Origin: an uncultured Eubacteriales bacterium | GTDB taxonomy: Bacteria > Bacillota > Clostridia > Christensenellales > QALW01 | Length of the DNA: 7,821 nt | Reading direction: 5' to 3' | Assembly: GCA_900552055.1 (NCBI GenBank) | Contig: URYI01000094.1 | Coordinates: 1 to 7,821 of the forward strand | Shown: positions 1 to 5,764 of the stretch, piece by piece | Layout: the number at the start of each line of letters is the position of its first letter | Position numbering within the stretch: position 1 is the first letter of the stretch | Program-made: the position numbers and the translations under genes | The notes under the pieces: generated by a model | Told to the model about the DNA's origin: nothing | Databases searched by the model: none | Seen by the model: the letters and a program-made list of their open reading frames with translations, nothing else

Positions 1-89
1 CGGAACGGCCGCCGGGCCGGCAAAGCCGGCCCGGAGCAGGCTGCGCCTGCCAAACGCCGCCCCCGCCCCGGCGCCCCGGACTTTTTTAA
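1..89. other. GC-rich hairpin-forming segment, possible 3' end of an upstream gene
   Basis: The first 80 bases are almost entirely G and C, then composition switches abruptly to AT-rich at a run of six T (82-87). Two perfect hairpins are visible: a 10-bp stem with an AAA loop (12-34, arm CCGGGCCGGC) and a 6-bp stem with a 3-nt loop (36-50, arm GCAGGC). Three plus frames are open from position 1: frame 1 to a stop at 166-168, giving a basic Arg/Ala/Pro/Gly-rich peptide; frame 2 to a stop just past the T run; frame 3 to TAA at 87-89. A basic low-complexity C-terminal tail of an upstream gene fits, but I cannot choose the frame, and no family signature is visible. The T run lies too far from the strong stem for a standard terminator. 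Confidence 0.3.
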
Positions 90-162
90 TACAGCAGTAT
101 ATTATCATACTTATAGGCAGAATATAATACCGTTAAAAAACCCGCGGGTTCCCCCGCAGCGC

Positions 163-182
163 TTATGAAAATTTATGAAAAT
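163..182 (+). repeat. Perfect tandem 10-bp repeat upstream of the operon promoter
   Basis: TTATGAAAAT occurs twice head to tail (163-172 and 173-182), so the copies lie one helical turn apart. The pair ends 11 bp before the -35 box at 194. That position suits an activator site or an A/T-rich UP-like element; the role is inferred. No clear LacI-type palindrome with a central CG was found between 90 and 268. Confidence 0.5.
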
Positions 183-193
183 ATAATATAACC

Positions 194-222
194 CTTGACT
201 TAAATCCAGCCTTTTATATAAT
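194..222 (+). promoter_or_regulatory. Sigma-A-type promoter of the LacI/oxidoreductase operon
   Basis: The -35 box TTGACT (194-199) and the -10 box TATAAT (217-222) are separated by exactly 17 bp. Transcription would start near 229-230. This leaves a leader of about 40 nt before the ATG at 269 and argues against the ATG at 236, which would sit only about 6 nt from the 5' end of the RNA. Confidence 0.8.
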
Positions 223-253
223 ACCAGTAAGCAGTATGAAAACGATTTCAAAC

Positions 254-261
254 AAAGGAGG
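254..261 (+). promoter_or_regulatory. Ribosome binding site deciding the LacI-family start
   Basis: AAAGGAGG lies 7 nt upstream of the ATG at 269. The alternative in-frame ATG at 236 has no comparable site, and the 11 residues it would add precede the canonical LacI helix-turn-helix start (MATIRDVAQLAGVS). Confidence 0.88.
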
Positions 262-268
262 AAAAGGT

Positions 269-1267
269 ATGGCCACAATAAGAGACGTAGCTCAGCTTGC
301 CGGCGTTTCCCCTTCCTCCGTTTCCAGATATTTTAATAACAAAGAGCTGTTAAGCCCGCAAAGCATGGAGCGTATTGAAAAAGCAGTCCGGGAATTAAAC
401 TATTACCCCAGCTCTCTGGGACGAAATCTGCGTTTTTCCCGTTCAGGCAAGCTGCTTGCCCTGCTGCCCACTATCTCCAATCCGTTCTATCACCGTATCC
501 TGAGCACTATAAGCAAGGAATGCGAGCAGTACGGCTACACAATGATAACCTGCACCACGGGCATGGACAAATACACTGAGCAGAATCTGTACAATATGCT
601 GCACAGCCATTACGCCGACGGCGCAATAATCTTCGGCAGCGCACTGACCAAAAGCGAACTGGAGGGGCTTTTTAGAAAATACCCGATGGTGCAGTGCTGC
701 GAATATATAGACGCAAATCTGCCCGGCGTTTCCATAGACGACGAATCTGCCTCCTTTGAGGCAGTTAAATATCTCATAGCCAGCGGCTGCCGCTCAATAG
801 CGATGGCCTCTGGGAACCCCCGGTTCAGTTCTACCCTGAAAAGGGAAACAGGCTATAAACGCGCGCTGAACAGCGCAGGCCTGGAATTTTATCCTGAATT
901 TATAATCCGAGGGGACTACGGCTATAAAGGCGGTCAGTCCATAATAAAGACCCTGTTCTCCCGGCCGGGTCCAAAGCCCGATGCGCTCTTTGCAATTTCG
1001 GACGCCGTAGCCATAGGCGCTATAAAAGAGCTGCATGATATGGGTATAGAGGCAGGCAAGGATTTTTCCGTCATAGGCTTTGACAACACTTCCCTTTCCG
1101 CCTGCTATATTCCCTCTCTTTCAACGGTTTCCCAACCGCGCGAAGAACTGGGGCGAACAGCCGCCAGGCTGTTCTTCGAGCGCCTGGAGAATTCCAAGGC
1201 CGCACCAAAGCTTATTACGCTTGAACACAAGCTGATAATAAGAGAATCCACAATAAATATTTTATGA
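269..1267 (+). CDS. LacI-family transcriptional regulator
   Basis: This is a 332-residue DNA-binding repressor of the LacI/GalR family, of normal length. Residues 3-22 form the helix-turn-helix (TIRDVAQLAGVSPSSVSR). A hinge helix follows at about 47-55 with the usual basic pattern ending NLR, where Leu54 would be the residue that intercalates in the operator. From about 60 onward there is a periplasmic-binding-protein-like sensor domain: the NPFY motif at 71-74, RETGYKRAL at 192-200 (the arginine normally contacts the sugar ligand), ISDAVAIGA at 243-251 and GFDN at 270-273. The family usually binds sugars or nucleosides. Being the first gene of the operon, 9 bp ahead of the first oxidoreductase and with its stop overlapping that gene's ribosome binding site, it probably regulates this operon and itself. 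The ligand is unknown. The start was chosen from the AAAGGAGG site and the promoter position. Confidence 0.93.
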   Translation: MATIRDVAQLAGVSPSSVSRYFNNKELLSPQSMERIEKAVRELNYYPSSLGRNLRFSRSGKLLALLPTISNPFYHRILSTISKECEQYGYTMITCTTGMDKYTEQNLYNMLHSHYADGAIIFGSALTKSELEGLFRKYPMVQCCEYIDANLPGVSIDDESASFEAVKYLIASGCRSIAMASGNPRFSSTLKRETGYKRALNSAGLEFYPEFIIRGDYGYKGGQSIIKTLFSRPGPKPDALFAISDAVAIGAIKELHDMGIEAGKDFSVIGFDNTSLSACYIPSLSTVSQPREELGRTAARLFFERLENSKAAPKLITLEHKLIIRESTINIL

Positions 1268-1276
1268 GGTGATTTT

Positions 1277-2362
1277 ATGCAAAAAGTAAGAGCTGCTATC
1301 ATAGGATGCGGAGGCATCGCCAACGGCAAGCACATGCCTGCCCTAAAGGAGCTTCATGAACAGGCGGAAATGGTCGCTTTCTGCGACATTATCCCTGAAC
1401 GCGCCGAAAAGGCCAAGAAGGATTTCGGAACTCCCGACGCCAAAGTTTACGAGGATTACAGGAAGCTTTTAGAGGATAAAAGCATTGATACCGTGCATGT
1501 CTGCACCCCCAACCGCTCCCACAGCTTTATAAGCATAGACGCAATGGAGGCCGGCAAGCATGTAATCTGCGAAAAGCCCATGGCCAAGACTTACGCTGAA
1601 GCCAAGGATATGGTCGCCTGTGCAAAGCGCACCGGTAAAATCCTCACCATAGGCTATCAGAACCGTTACCGTTCAGACAGCCAGTTCATTAAAAAGATGT
1701 GTGTAGAGGACGAACTGGGTGAAATTTACTACGCCAAGGCAATGGCTGTTCGCCGCAGAGGCGTACCCACCTGGGGCGTATTCACCAACGAATACGAGCA
1801 GGGCGGCGGTCCCCTCATTGATATCGGAACCCATGCGCTCGACCTCACTCTCTGGATGATGGACAACTATAAGCCCAAGATGGTTTTGGGCACCACCTTC
1901 CGCAAGCTGGCCAATAATAAGGAAACCGGCAACCCCTGGGCGGACTGGGATCCCACTGTATTCACTGTTGAAGATTCAGCCTTTGGCTTTATAGTAATGG
2001 AAAACGGCGCCGCTATCTCCCTGGAAAGCAGCTGGGCCTTGAATACTCTTGAAGTGCGTGAAGCTCAGACTCTGCTCTGCGGTACTAAGGCGGGAGCTGA
2101 TATGTTGGACGGAGTCCGCATAAACGGCGTACATCACAACAAGCAGTATATCGAGCGTCCCGACCTTACCGGCGCCGGCGTAGCCTTCTTCGGCACCAGC
2201 AGCACCAACGAATCTGTTGTTGAATGCGCCACCTTCCTGCGTGCAGTAACCGAAGGCGCCGAATTAATCGTTAAGCCCGAACAGGCTATGGTAGTAACCC
2301 AGATTCTTGAAGCTATTTATGAATCTGCCAAGAGCGGAAAGGCTGTTACCTTTGATAACTAA
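1277..2362 (+). CDS. Gfo/Idh/MocA-family NAD(P)-dependent sugar oxidoreductase (first copy)
   Basis: This 361-residue cytoplasmic dehydrogenase has the usual length and two-domain plan of the family. The N-terminal Rossmann fold carries the dinucleotide motif GCGGIA (residues 10-15), and the conserved EKP motif is at 99-101, with Lys100 the expected catalytic lysine. The C-terminal alpha/beta domain has the DIGTHALDL motif (182-190), where Asp182 and His186 match the catalytic pair of inositol, glucose-fructose and 3-keto-sugar dehydrogenases. The family moves hydride between NAD(P) and a sugar or polyol carbon. The tail contains VKPEQA (332-337), also present in the second copy downstream. 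A GAGGTGAT ribosome binding site (1266-1273) overlaps the stop of the regulator gene. Next to ThuA-domain and TIM-barrel genes, a role in oxidising a glycoside or reducing a keto-sugar is inferred. The substrate cannot be read from sequence. Confidence 0.92.
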   Translation: MQKVRAAIIGCGGIANGKHMPALKELHEQAEMVAFCDIIPERAEKAKKDFGTPDAKVYEDYRKLLEDKSIDTVHVCTPNRSHSFISIDAMEAGKHVICEKPMAKTYAEAKDMVACAKRTGKILTIGYQNRYRSDSQFIKKMCVEDELGEIYYAKAMAVRRRGVPTWGVFTNEYEQGGGPLIDIGTHALDLTLWMMDNYKPKMVLGTTFRKLANNKETGNPWADWDPTVFTVEDSAFGFIVMENGAAISLESSWALNTLEVREAQTLLCGTKAGADMLDGVRINGVHHNKQYIERPDLTGAGVAFFGTSSTNESVVECATFLRAVTEGAELIVKPEQAMVVTQILEAIYESAKSGKAVTFDN

Positions 2363-2382
2363 AAATTAAAGGAGCAATAAAA

Positions 2383-3102
2383 ATGATAAACGTACTTATA
2401 TTCAACGAATTTTCTCATGAAAAACAGTGGGAAGCCCTGCGCAAACCCTATCCCCAATATCTTCACGGCGCGCTTAAGGCTGCGGTGGAATGCGAGGATG
2501 TCAAGGTTAAATGCGTTACTCTTGAGGACCCGGACTGCGGAATTAACGACGAAGTGCTTAAGGAAACAGACGTGCTTATATGGTGGGGCCACGTTCTGCA
2601 CCACCTCGTGCCCGACCATGTTGTAGACTGCATACAGCGGGCCGTCTTAAACGGCATGGGCTTTATAGCGCTGCACTCGGCCCACGTCAGCAAGCCCTTT
2701 ACCCGCCTTATGGGTACAAGCTGCACGCTTAAATGGAGGGATAACGACCGTGAGCGCGTTTGGGTAACCTCCCCCGCTCATCCCATTGCTGCCGGACTGC
2801 CCGAATATTTTGAACTGCCTCAGGAAGAAATGTACGGGGAATACTTTGATATTCCCACCCCTGACGAAGTGGTATTTATGGGCTGGTTCGCAGGCGGAGA
2901 ACTATTCCGCAGCGGCTGCACCTGGCACCGCGGCCTGGGCAAGATATTCTATTTCCAGCCCGGACATGAAGAATTCCCCATATATTATAACGAATATGTG
3001 GTAAAAATTCTTCAGAACGCCGTGCGCTGGGCCGCTCCTACCAAGCGGATTGACGGCTTTATCTGCCCCAATGCGCCTCTGCTGGAAAAAAAGGCCGATT
3101 GA
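2383..3102 (+). CDS. ThuA-domain protein (trehalose-utilisation type)
   Basis: This 239-residue soluble protein consists of one ThuA domain with the class I glutamine-amidotransferase-like fold. The visible pattern is a first strand with an Asn/His-rich loop (NVLIFNEFSHE, 3-13), DVLIWWGH (63-70), the characteristic GFIALHSAH (93-101), HPIAAGLP (133-140), EEMYGEYFD (148-156) and the late GKIFYFQPGHE segment (186-196). No signal peptide is seen. ThuA proteins are linked to Gfo/Idh/MocA dehydrogenases, as in rhizobial ThuA-ThuB, which handle trehalose-type disaccharides through 3-keto intermediates. The exact reaction of most members is unproven. An AAAGGAG site lies 8 nt before the ATG, and the gene follows the first oxidoreductase by 20 bp, so co-translation in one pathway is likely. 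Residues 220-239 form a short C-terminal extension of no recognised function. Confidence 0.87.
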   Translation: MINVLIFNEFSHEKQWEALRKPYPQYLHGALKAAVECEDVKVKCVTLEDPDCGINDEVLKETDVLIWWGHVLHHLVPDHVVDCIQRAVLNGMGFIALHSAHVSKPFTRLMGTSCTLKWRDNDRERVWVTSPAHPIAAGLPEYFELPQEEMYGEYFDIPTPDEVVFMGWFAGGELFRSGCTWHRGLGKIFYFQPGHEEFPIYYNEYVVKILQNAVRWAAPTKRIDGFICPNAPLLEKKAD

Positions 3103-3125
3103 TTATCTCCTGCGCGGTCTAACAG

Positions 3126-3183
3126 CCGCATTTATGCGGGACTCAAAATTTAAATAAGCTGCCGTCCGAATATCGGCGGCAGC
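3126..3183 (+). promoter_or_regulatory. Two RNA hairpins in the spacer between the ThuA-domain and TIM-barrel genes
   Basis: The first hairpin is CCGCA-TTTA-TGCGG (3126-3139). The second is larger (3158-3183): ten base pairs, GCTGCCG and CCG against CGG and CGGCAGC, with a single bulged T at 3165 and the loop AATAT. Neither is followed by a T run on the plus strand, so intrinsic termination is unlikely. They may protect or mark the 3' end of a processed upstream mRNA. The function is inference. Confidence 0.5.
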
Positions 3184-3198
3184 AAATAAATTTATAAG

Positions 3199-3232
3199 AA
3201 AGGAATCCGCTGATTTTCAGACGGATACAGGT
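3199..3232 (+). promoter_or_regulatory. Structured translation start region of the TIM-barrel gene
   Basis: A good Shine-Dalgarno-like AAAGGA (3199-3204) is 35 nt before the ATG at 3240, too far to work directly. Immediately after it is a nine-pair hairpin (3205-3226): ATCCG then CTGA, loop TTT, TCAG, bulged A at 3221, CGGAT. Folding this would bring AAAGGA to about 13 nt from the ATG. A second, weak candidate, AGGT (3229-3232), sits 7 nt upstream of the ATG. Confidence 0.45.
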
Positions 3233-3239
3233 AATCATT

Positions 3240-4205
3240 ATGAAGCTTGGAGTATTTACCGTTTTGCTTCAGGACAGGCCGCTGGACGACGCGCTGGCCT
3301 ATTTAAAGGATTTAGGCGTAGAGATGGTGGAGATTGGCTGCGGCGGTTTCCCCGGAAAAGCTCACTGCGACCCCGAAGTGCTTTTAAAGGACGATATGGC
3401 TCTAGCGCAGTTCAAGAAAACCGTTGACAAATACGGCATGGAAATCTCCGCCCTGAGCTGCCACGGCAACCCCGTGCATCCCAATAAGGCCATCGCAGAA
3501 AAATACCTTTCCGACCTTAAAAACGCCATTTTGCTGGCAGAAAAGCTGGGAATAGGCATTGTAAACACTTTTTCGGGCTGCCCTGGCGACTGCCCCGAAT
3601 CCCAGCATCCGAACTGGGTTACATGCCCCTGGCCGGATGACTATTCCGAAGTATTAAAATATCAGTGGGACGAAGTATTAATCCCCTTCTGGAGAGATTT
3701 TGTCAAATTCGCTTCCTCTCATAACGTGAACAAAATTGCTTTTGAGCTGCATCCGGGCTTCTGCGTATATAATGTGGAATCCATGCTCAAGATAAGGGAA
3801 GCCGTAGGCGAAAATCTGGGCGCCAACCTTGACCCCAGCCATCTGGTATGGCAGGGAGGAGATATGCCCGCCGTTATACGCAAATTAGGCAAGGCCATCT
3901 ATCATTTCCATGCTAAGGACACCCGCATAGACAGCATCAATACTGCTGTAAACGGCGTGCTGGATACAAAGCCCTACAGCGACGAAATCAACCGCTCCTG
4001 GATATTCCGCTCGGTTGGCTACGGCTCTGATTATCAATTCTGGAAGGATATCATGAGCAACCTGAGAATGGTAGGCTATGATTATGCCATCAGCATAGAG
4101 CATGAGGACAGCCTTATGAAGAACAGCGAAGGTCTTGAAAAAGCCTGCCGCTTCCTGCAGGAAGTCATTATCCGCGAGCCTATGGGCGAAATGTGGTGGG
4201 CTTAA
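3240..4205 (+). CDS. Xylose-isomerase-like TIM-barrel protein (sugar isomerase/epimerase/lyase family)
   Basis: The 321-residue product belongs to the AP-endonuclease 2/xylose-isomerase-like barrel superfamily, usually annotated as sugar phosphate isomerase/epimerase. It starts with a first barrel strand (MKLGVFTVLL), followed by VEMVEIGCGG (27-36) and ISALSCHGNP (69-78). The metal-binding set expected of the family is visible: Glu169 in FELHPGF, Asp198 in NLDPSH, His224 in FHAKD and Glu287 in SIEHED. A divalent metal enzyme acting on an open-chain or keto sugar is therefore likely. Relatives include epimerases, 2-keto-inositol dehydratase (IolE) and the C-glycoside-cleaving subunits that work with Gfo/Idh/MocA oxidases. 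The region 114-135 is rich in Cys, Pro and Trp (CPGDCPES, CPWPDD), as in other uncharacterised members. The start fits the first barrel strand. Upstream ribosome binding is unusual (see the leader entry). Exact reaction unknown. Confidence 0.88.
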   Translation: MKLGVFTVLLQDRPLDDALAYLKDLGVEMVEIGCGGFPGKAHCDPEVLLKDDMALAQFKKTVDKYGMEISALSCHGNPVHPNKAIAEKYLSDLKNAILLAEKLGIGIVNTFSGCPGDCPESQHPNWVTCPWPDDYSEVLKYQWDEVLIPFWRDFVKFASSHNVNKIAFELHPGFCVYNVESMLKIREAVGENLGANLDPSHLVWQGGDMPAVIRKLGKAIYHFHAKDTRIDSINTAVNGVLDTKPYSDEINRSWIFRSVGYGSDYQFWKDIMSNLRMVGYDYAISIEHEDSLMKNSEGLEKACRFLQEVIIREPMGEMWWA

Positions 4206-4224
4206 ATTAATGAGGTGATAAATA

Positions 4225-5280
4225 ATGAGAAACGGACTTGTAATAGTAGGCTACGGCGGCATGGGAGAATGGCACGGCTATCACTTAATGACCAAAGTGC
4301 CCGAAGTAAACCTCAAAGGTGCGTATGATATACGCGAGGAGAGAATGGAAGTCGCCCGCAAAAACGGGATTCATACTTATTCCTCCTATGAAGAGGTGCT
4401 GTCAGACCCTGAGGTAAGCATTGTAATAATCGCTACCCCCAATAATTTCCACAAGCCCCTGGCCGAGCAGGCTATGCTCAGCGGCAAGGATGTTATCCTG
4501 GAAAAGCCCGCAACCATGAACGCGGAGGATTTTGCCCAACTCATGGAGCTTTCTAAAGTAACCGGCCGCCTGCTGACCTCTCACCAGAACAGGCGCTGGG
4601 ATGCCGATTATAACATCGTTAAAAAGATATATAGAGAAAGGCTGCTCGGAGACGTATATATGCTTGAAAACCGCGTGCAGGGCTCCAGGCAGGTGCTCAA
4701 CGGCTGGAGAGGCGTTAAGGAAAACGGCGGAGGCATGGTATATGACTGGGGCGTGCATTTGATTGACCAGTATCTGGATATGATTGATTCGCCCGTCACT
4801 GAAGTATATGCAAATCTCTTCTCCTTATATACTGAAGAGGTGGACGACAACTTCAAGGCAATCCTGAGATTTGAAAATAAGGTTTCCGCCCTTATTGAAG
4901 TTTCCATGAACTGCTTTATCCTCCATCCCCGCTGGCACGTCTCTGCCGAAAACGGCACGGCCATTATCAACGACTGGGATTTAAACGGCAAAATGGTAGC
5001 CCTTTCGGATGATAAAGAGCTGGTATGGGACGAAAAAATCGTATACACCTCAGCCGGTCCTACCCGTTCTATGGCGCCGCGGCCCCCGGAGACCACGATT
5101 GAAAAACCGCTGCCCCAGGTCCAAGTGGACAGCGCCGACTTCTACCGCAACGTGCTCAAGGCCTCAAACGGCCAGGAAGAGCTGGTAGTTAAGCCGGAGC
5201 AGACTCTGCGCGTGCTCAAGGTTATGGATGCTATTTTCCAGTCCGACCAGCTGGGCCAGAGCATAAGGTGCCGGATTTAA
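4225..5280 (+). CDS. Gfo/Idh/MocA-family NAD(P)-dependent oxidoreductase (second copy)
   Basis: This 351-residue cytoplasmic dehydrogenase has the N-terminal Rossmann motif GYGGMG (residues 9-14), LEKPATM (92-98) with Lys94 as the expected catalytic lysine, and YDWGVHLID (173-181) with Asp174 and His178 in the catalytic positions. It is clearly diverged from the first copy in this operon: beyond family motifs, the main shared stretch is the VKPEQ tail segment (322-326). It is therefore an old paralogue, not a recent duplication, and probably has a different substrate. One possible division of labour is that one enzyme oxidises a sugar unit and the other reduces the keto product, recycling NAD(H). 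A near-ideal GAGGTGAT site (4212-4219) precedes the ATG, 19 bp after the TIM-barrel gene. It is the last gene of the operon, with a terminator directly after its stop. Confidence 0.92.
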   Translation: MRNGLVIVGYGGMGEWHGYHLMTKVPEVNLKGAYDIREERMEVARKNGIHTYSSYEEVLSDPEVSIVIIATPNNFHKPLAEQAMLSGKDVILEKPATMNAEDFAQLMELSKVTGRLLTSHQNRRWDADYNIVKKIYRERLLGDVYMLENRVQGSRQVLNGWRGVKENGGGMVYDWGVHLIDQYLDMIDSPVTEVYANLFSLYTEEVDDNFKAILRFENKVSALIEVSMNCFILHPRWHVSAENGTAIINDWDLNGKMVALSDDKELVWDEKIVYTSAGPTRSMAPRPPETTIEKPLPQVQVDSADFYRNVLKASNGQEELVVKPEQTLRVLKVMDAIFQSDQLGQSIRCRI

Positions 5281-5288
5281 TGACTAAT

Positions 5289-5327
5289 AAGCGCGGCTGT
5301 TTTTATCTGCCGCGCTTGTTTTATTTT
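5289..5327 (+). terminator. Intrinsic terminator of the five-gene operon
   Basis: A perfect 9-bp stem, AAGCGCGGC (5289-5297) and GCCGCGCTT (5309-5317), encloses an 11-nt loop and is followed by GTTTTATTTT. It starts 9 nt after the stop codon of the last oxidoreductase gene. Confidence 0.88.
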
Positions 5328-5439
5328 AACTTTCTTTATTGCACATCAGTAAATGCCTATTTTCTTCTTTCCCTCCGATACATATTATTATCTTAAGATT
5401 TTTATTTTTACCGGCATAGCTGGTGGATTTTTGCACTAA

Positions 5440-5496
5440 AGCTCCATTTAAATAAATATCTCCCGGCAGCTCCCTTTAAAATAAATATCTTCCGGC
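5440..5496. repeat. Two-copy imperfect tandem repeat of 28-29 bp
   Basis: Copy one (5440-5467) and copy two (5468-5496) both run AGCTCC, a variable base, TTT, A-rich ATAAATATCT, a variable base, then CCGGC. They differ by two substitutions and one A insertion. The flanks also share CCGGCATA (5411-5418 and 5492-5499), which suggests a degenerate third boundary. It is too short and too few-copied for a CRISPR array. Confidence 0.7.
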
Positions 5497-5537
5497 ATAA
5501 CGGAGTTACAGATCGCCTGTAAGCCTTTGTTGCCAGC

Positions 5538-5557
5538 AGCGCCCGCAGGCGCTTTTT
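5538..5557 (+). terminator. Orphan terminator-like hairpin
   Basis: AGCGCC (5538-5543), loop CGCA, GGCGCT (5548-5553) is followed by T residues to 5557. It has the shape of a plus-strand intrinsic terminator, but the operon already terminates 210 bp upstream and no gene lies in between. It may be a back-up terminator, a relic, or the end of a small RNA. Confidence 0.45.
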
Positions 5558-5709
5558 ATGTCCTGCTCTTTTGTCATTCATTTTGAATGTCATCCTTTTA
5601 GTTCTTTATGCTGTTGTCAGGCCGCACTTTTATTTTGCCAAAAGGAGCTTTTATTTCTTAAGCATCGCTAAAGTTTTTTGACTCCCGGACACAGGATCTA
5701 ATGACAAGA

Positions 5710-5741
5710 AAAGTCCCAAAACAAATTTGTTTTGGGACTTT
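5710..5741 (-). terminator. Palindromic terminator of the permease gene (possibly bidirectional)
   Basis: A perfect 32-bp palindrome with 16-bp arms (arm AAAGTCCCAAAACAAA) begins 24 nt past the permease stop codon. On the minus strand the stem ends in ACTTTTCTTG, and on the plus strand in ACTTTAACG. It therefore most plausibly ends the permease transcript and may also block plus-strand readthrough between these convergent units. The U tail is short, so efficiency is uncertain. Confidence 0.7.
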
Positions 5742-5764
5742 AACGCAATTTTATTTATTAATAA

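Larger units (their letters stand above)
5328..5709. other. Intergenic stretch without a supported gene
   Basis: Between the operon terminator and the permease terminator I see no reading frame with a ribosome binding site and protein-like composition. The longest, 5408-5593 on the minus strand, would be a basic 61-residue peptide whose DNA is largely made of the tandem repeat at 5440-5496, so it is not credited. The stretch also holds a terminator-like hairpin (5538-5557) and a small CATTCA-TTT-TGAATG hairpin (5575-5589). Confidence 0.6.

Noticed and set aside
236..268. Upstream ATG extending the LacI-family protein by 11 residues
   Set aside because: It would start about 6 nt after the predicted transcription start and lacks a ribosome binding site. 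The ATG at 269 has AAAGGAGG and begins the canonical helix-turn-helix.
3210..3239. In-frame CTG at 3210 as an extended start for the TIM-barrel protein
   Set aside because: CTG starts are very rare, and the extension would precede the first barrel strand that normally begins these proteins. The nearby AAAGGA keeps it as a faint possibility only.
1277..5280. Inositol catabolic (iol) operon
   Set aside because: One dehydrogenase and an IolE-like barrel could fit, but IolB, IolC, IolD and IolJ types are absent and the ThuA-domain gene is not part of iol operons. Kept as an alternative for single enzymes only.
5440..5496. CRISPR-like repeat
   Set aside because: The two units are directly adjacent with no spacer between them, and no cas gene is present.
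5408..5593. 61-residue minus-strand open frame
   Set aside because: It spans the tandem repeat, has no ribosome binding site or family features, and has a composition expected from random sequence.
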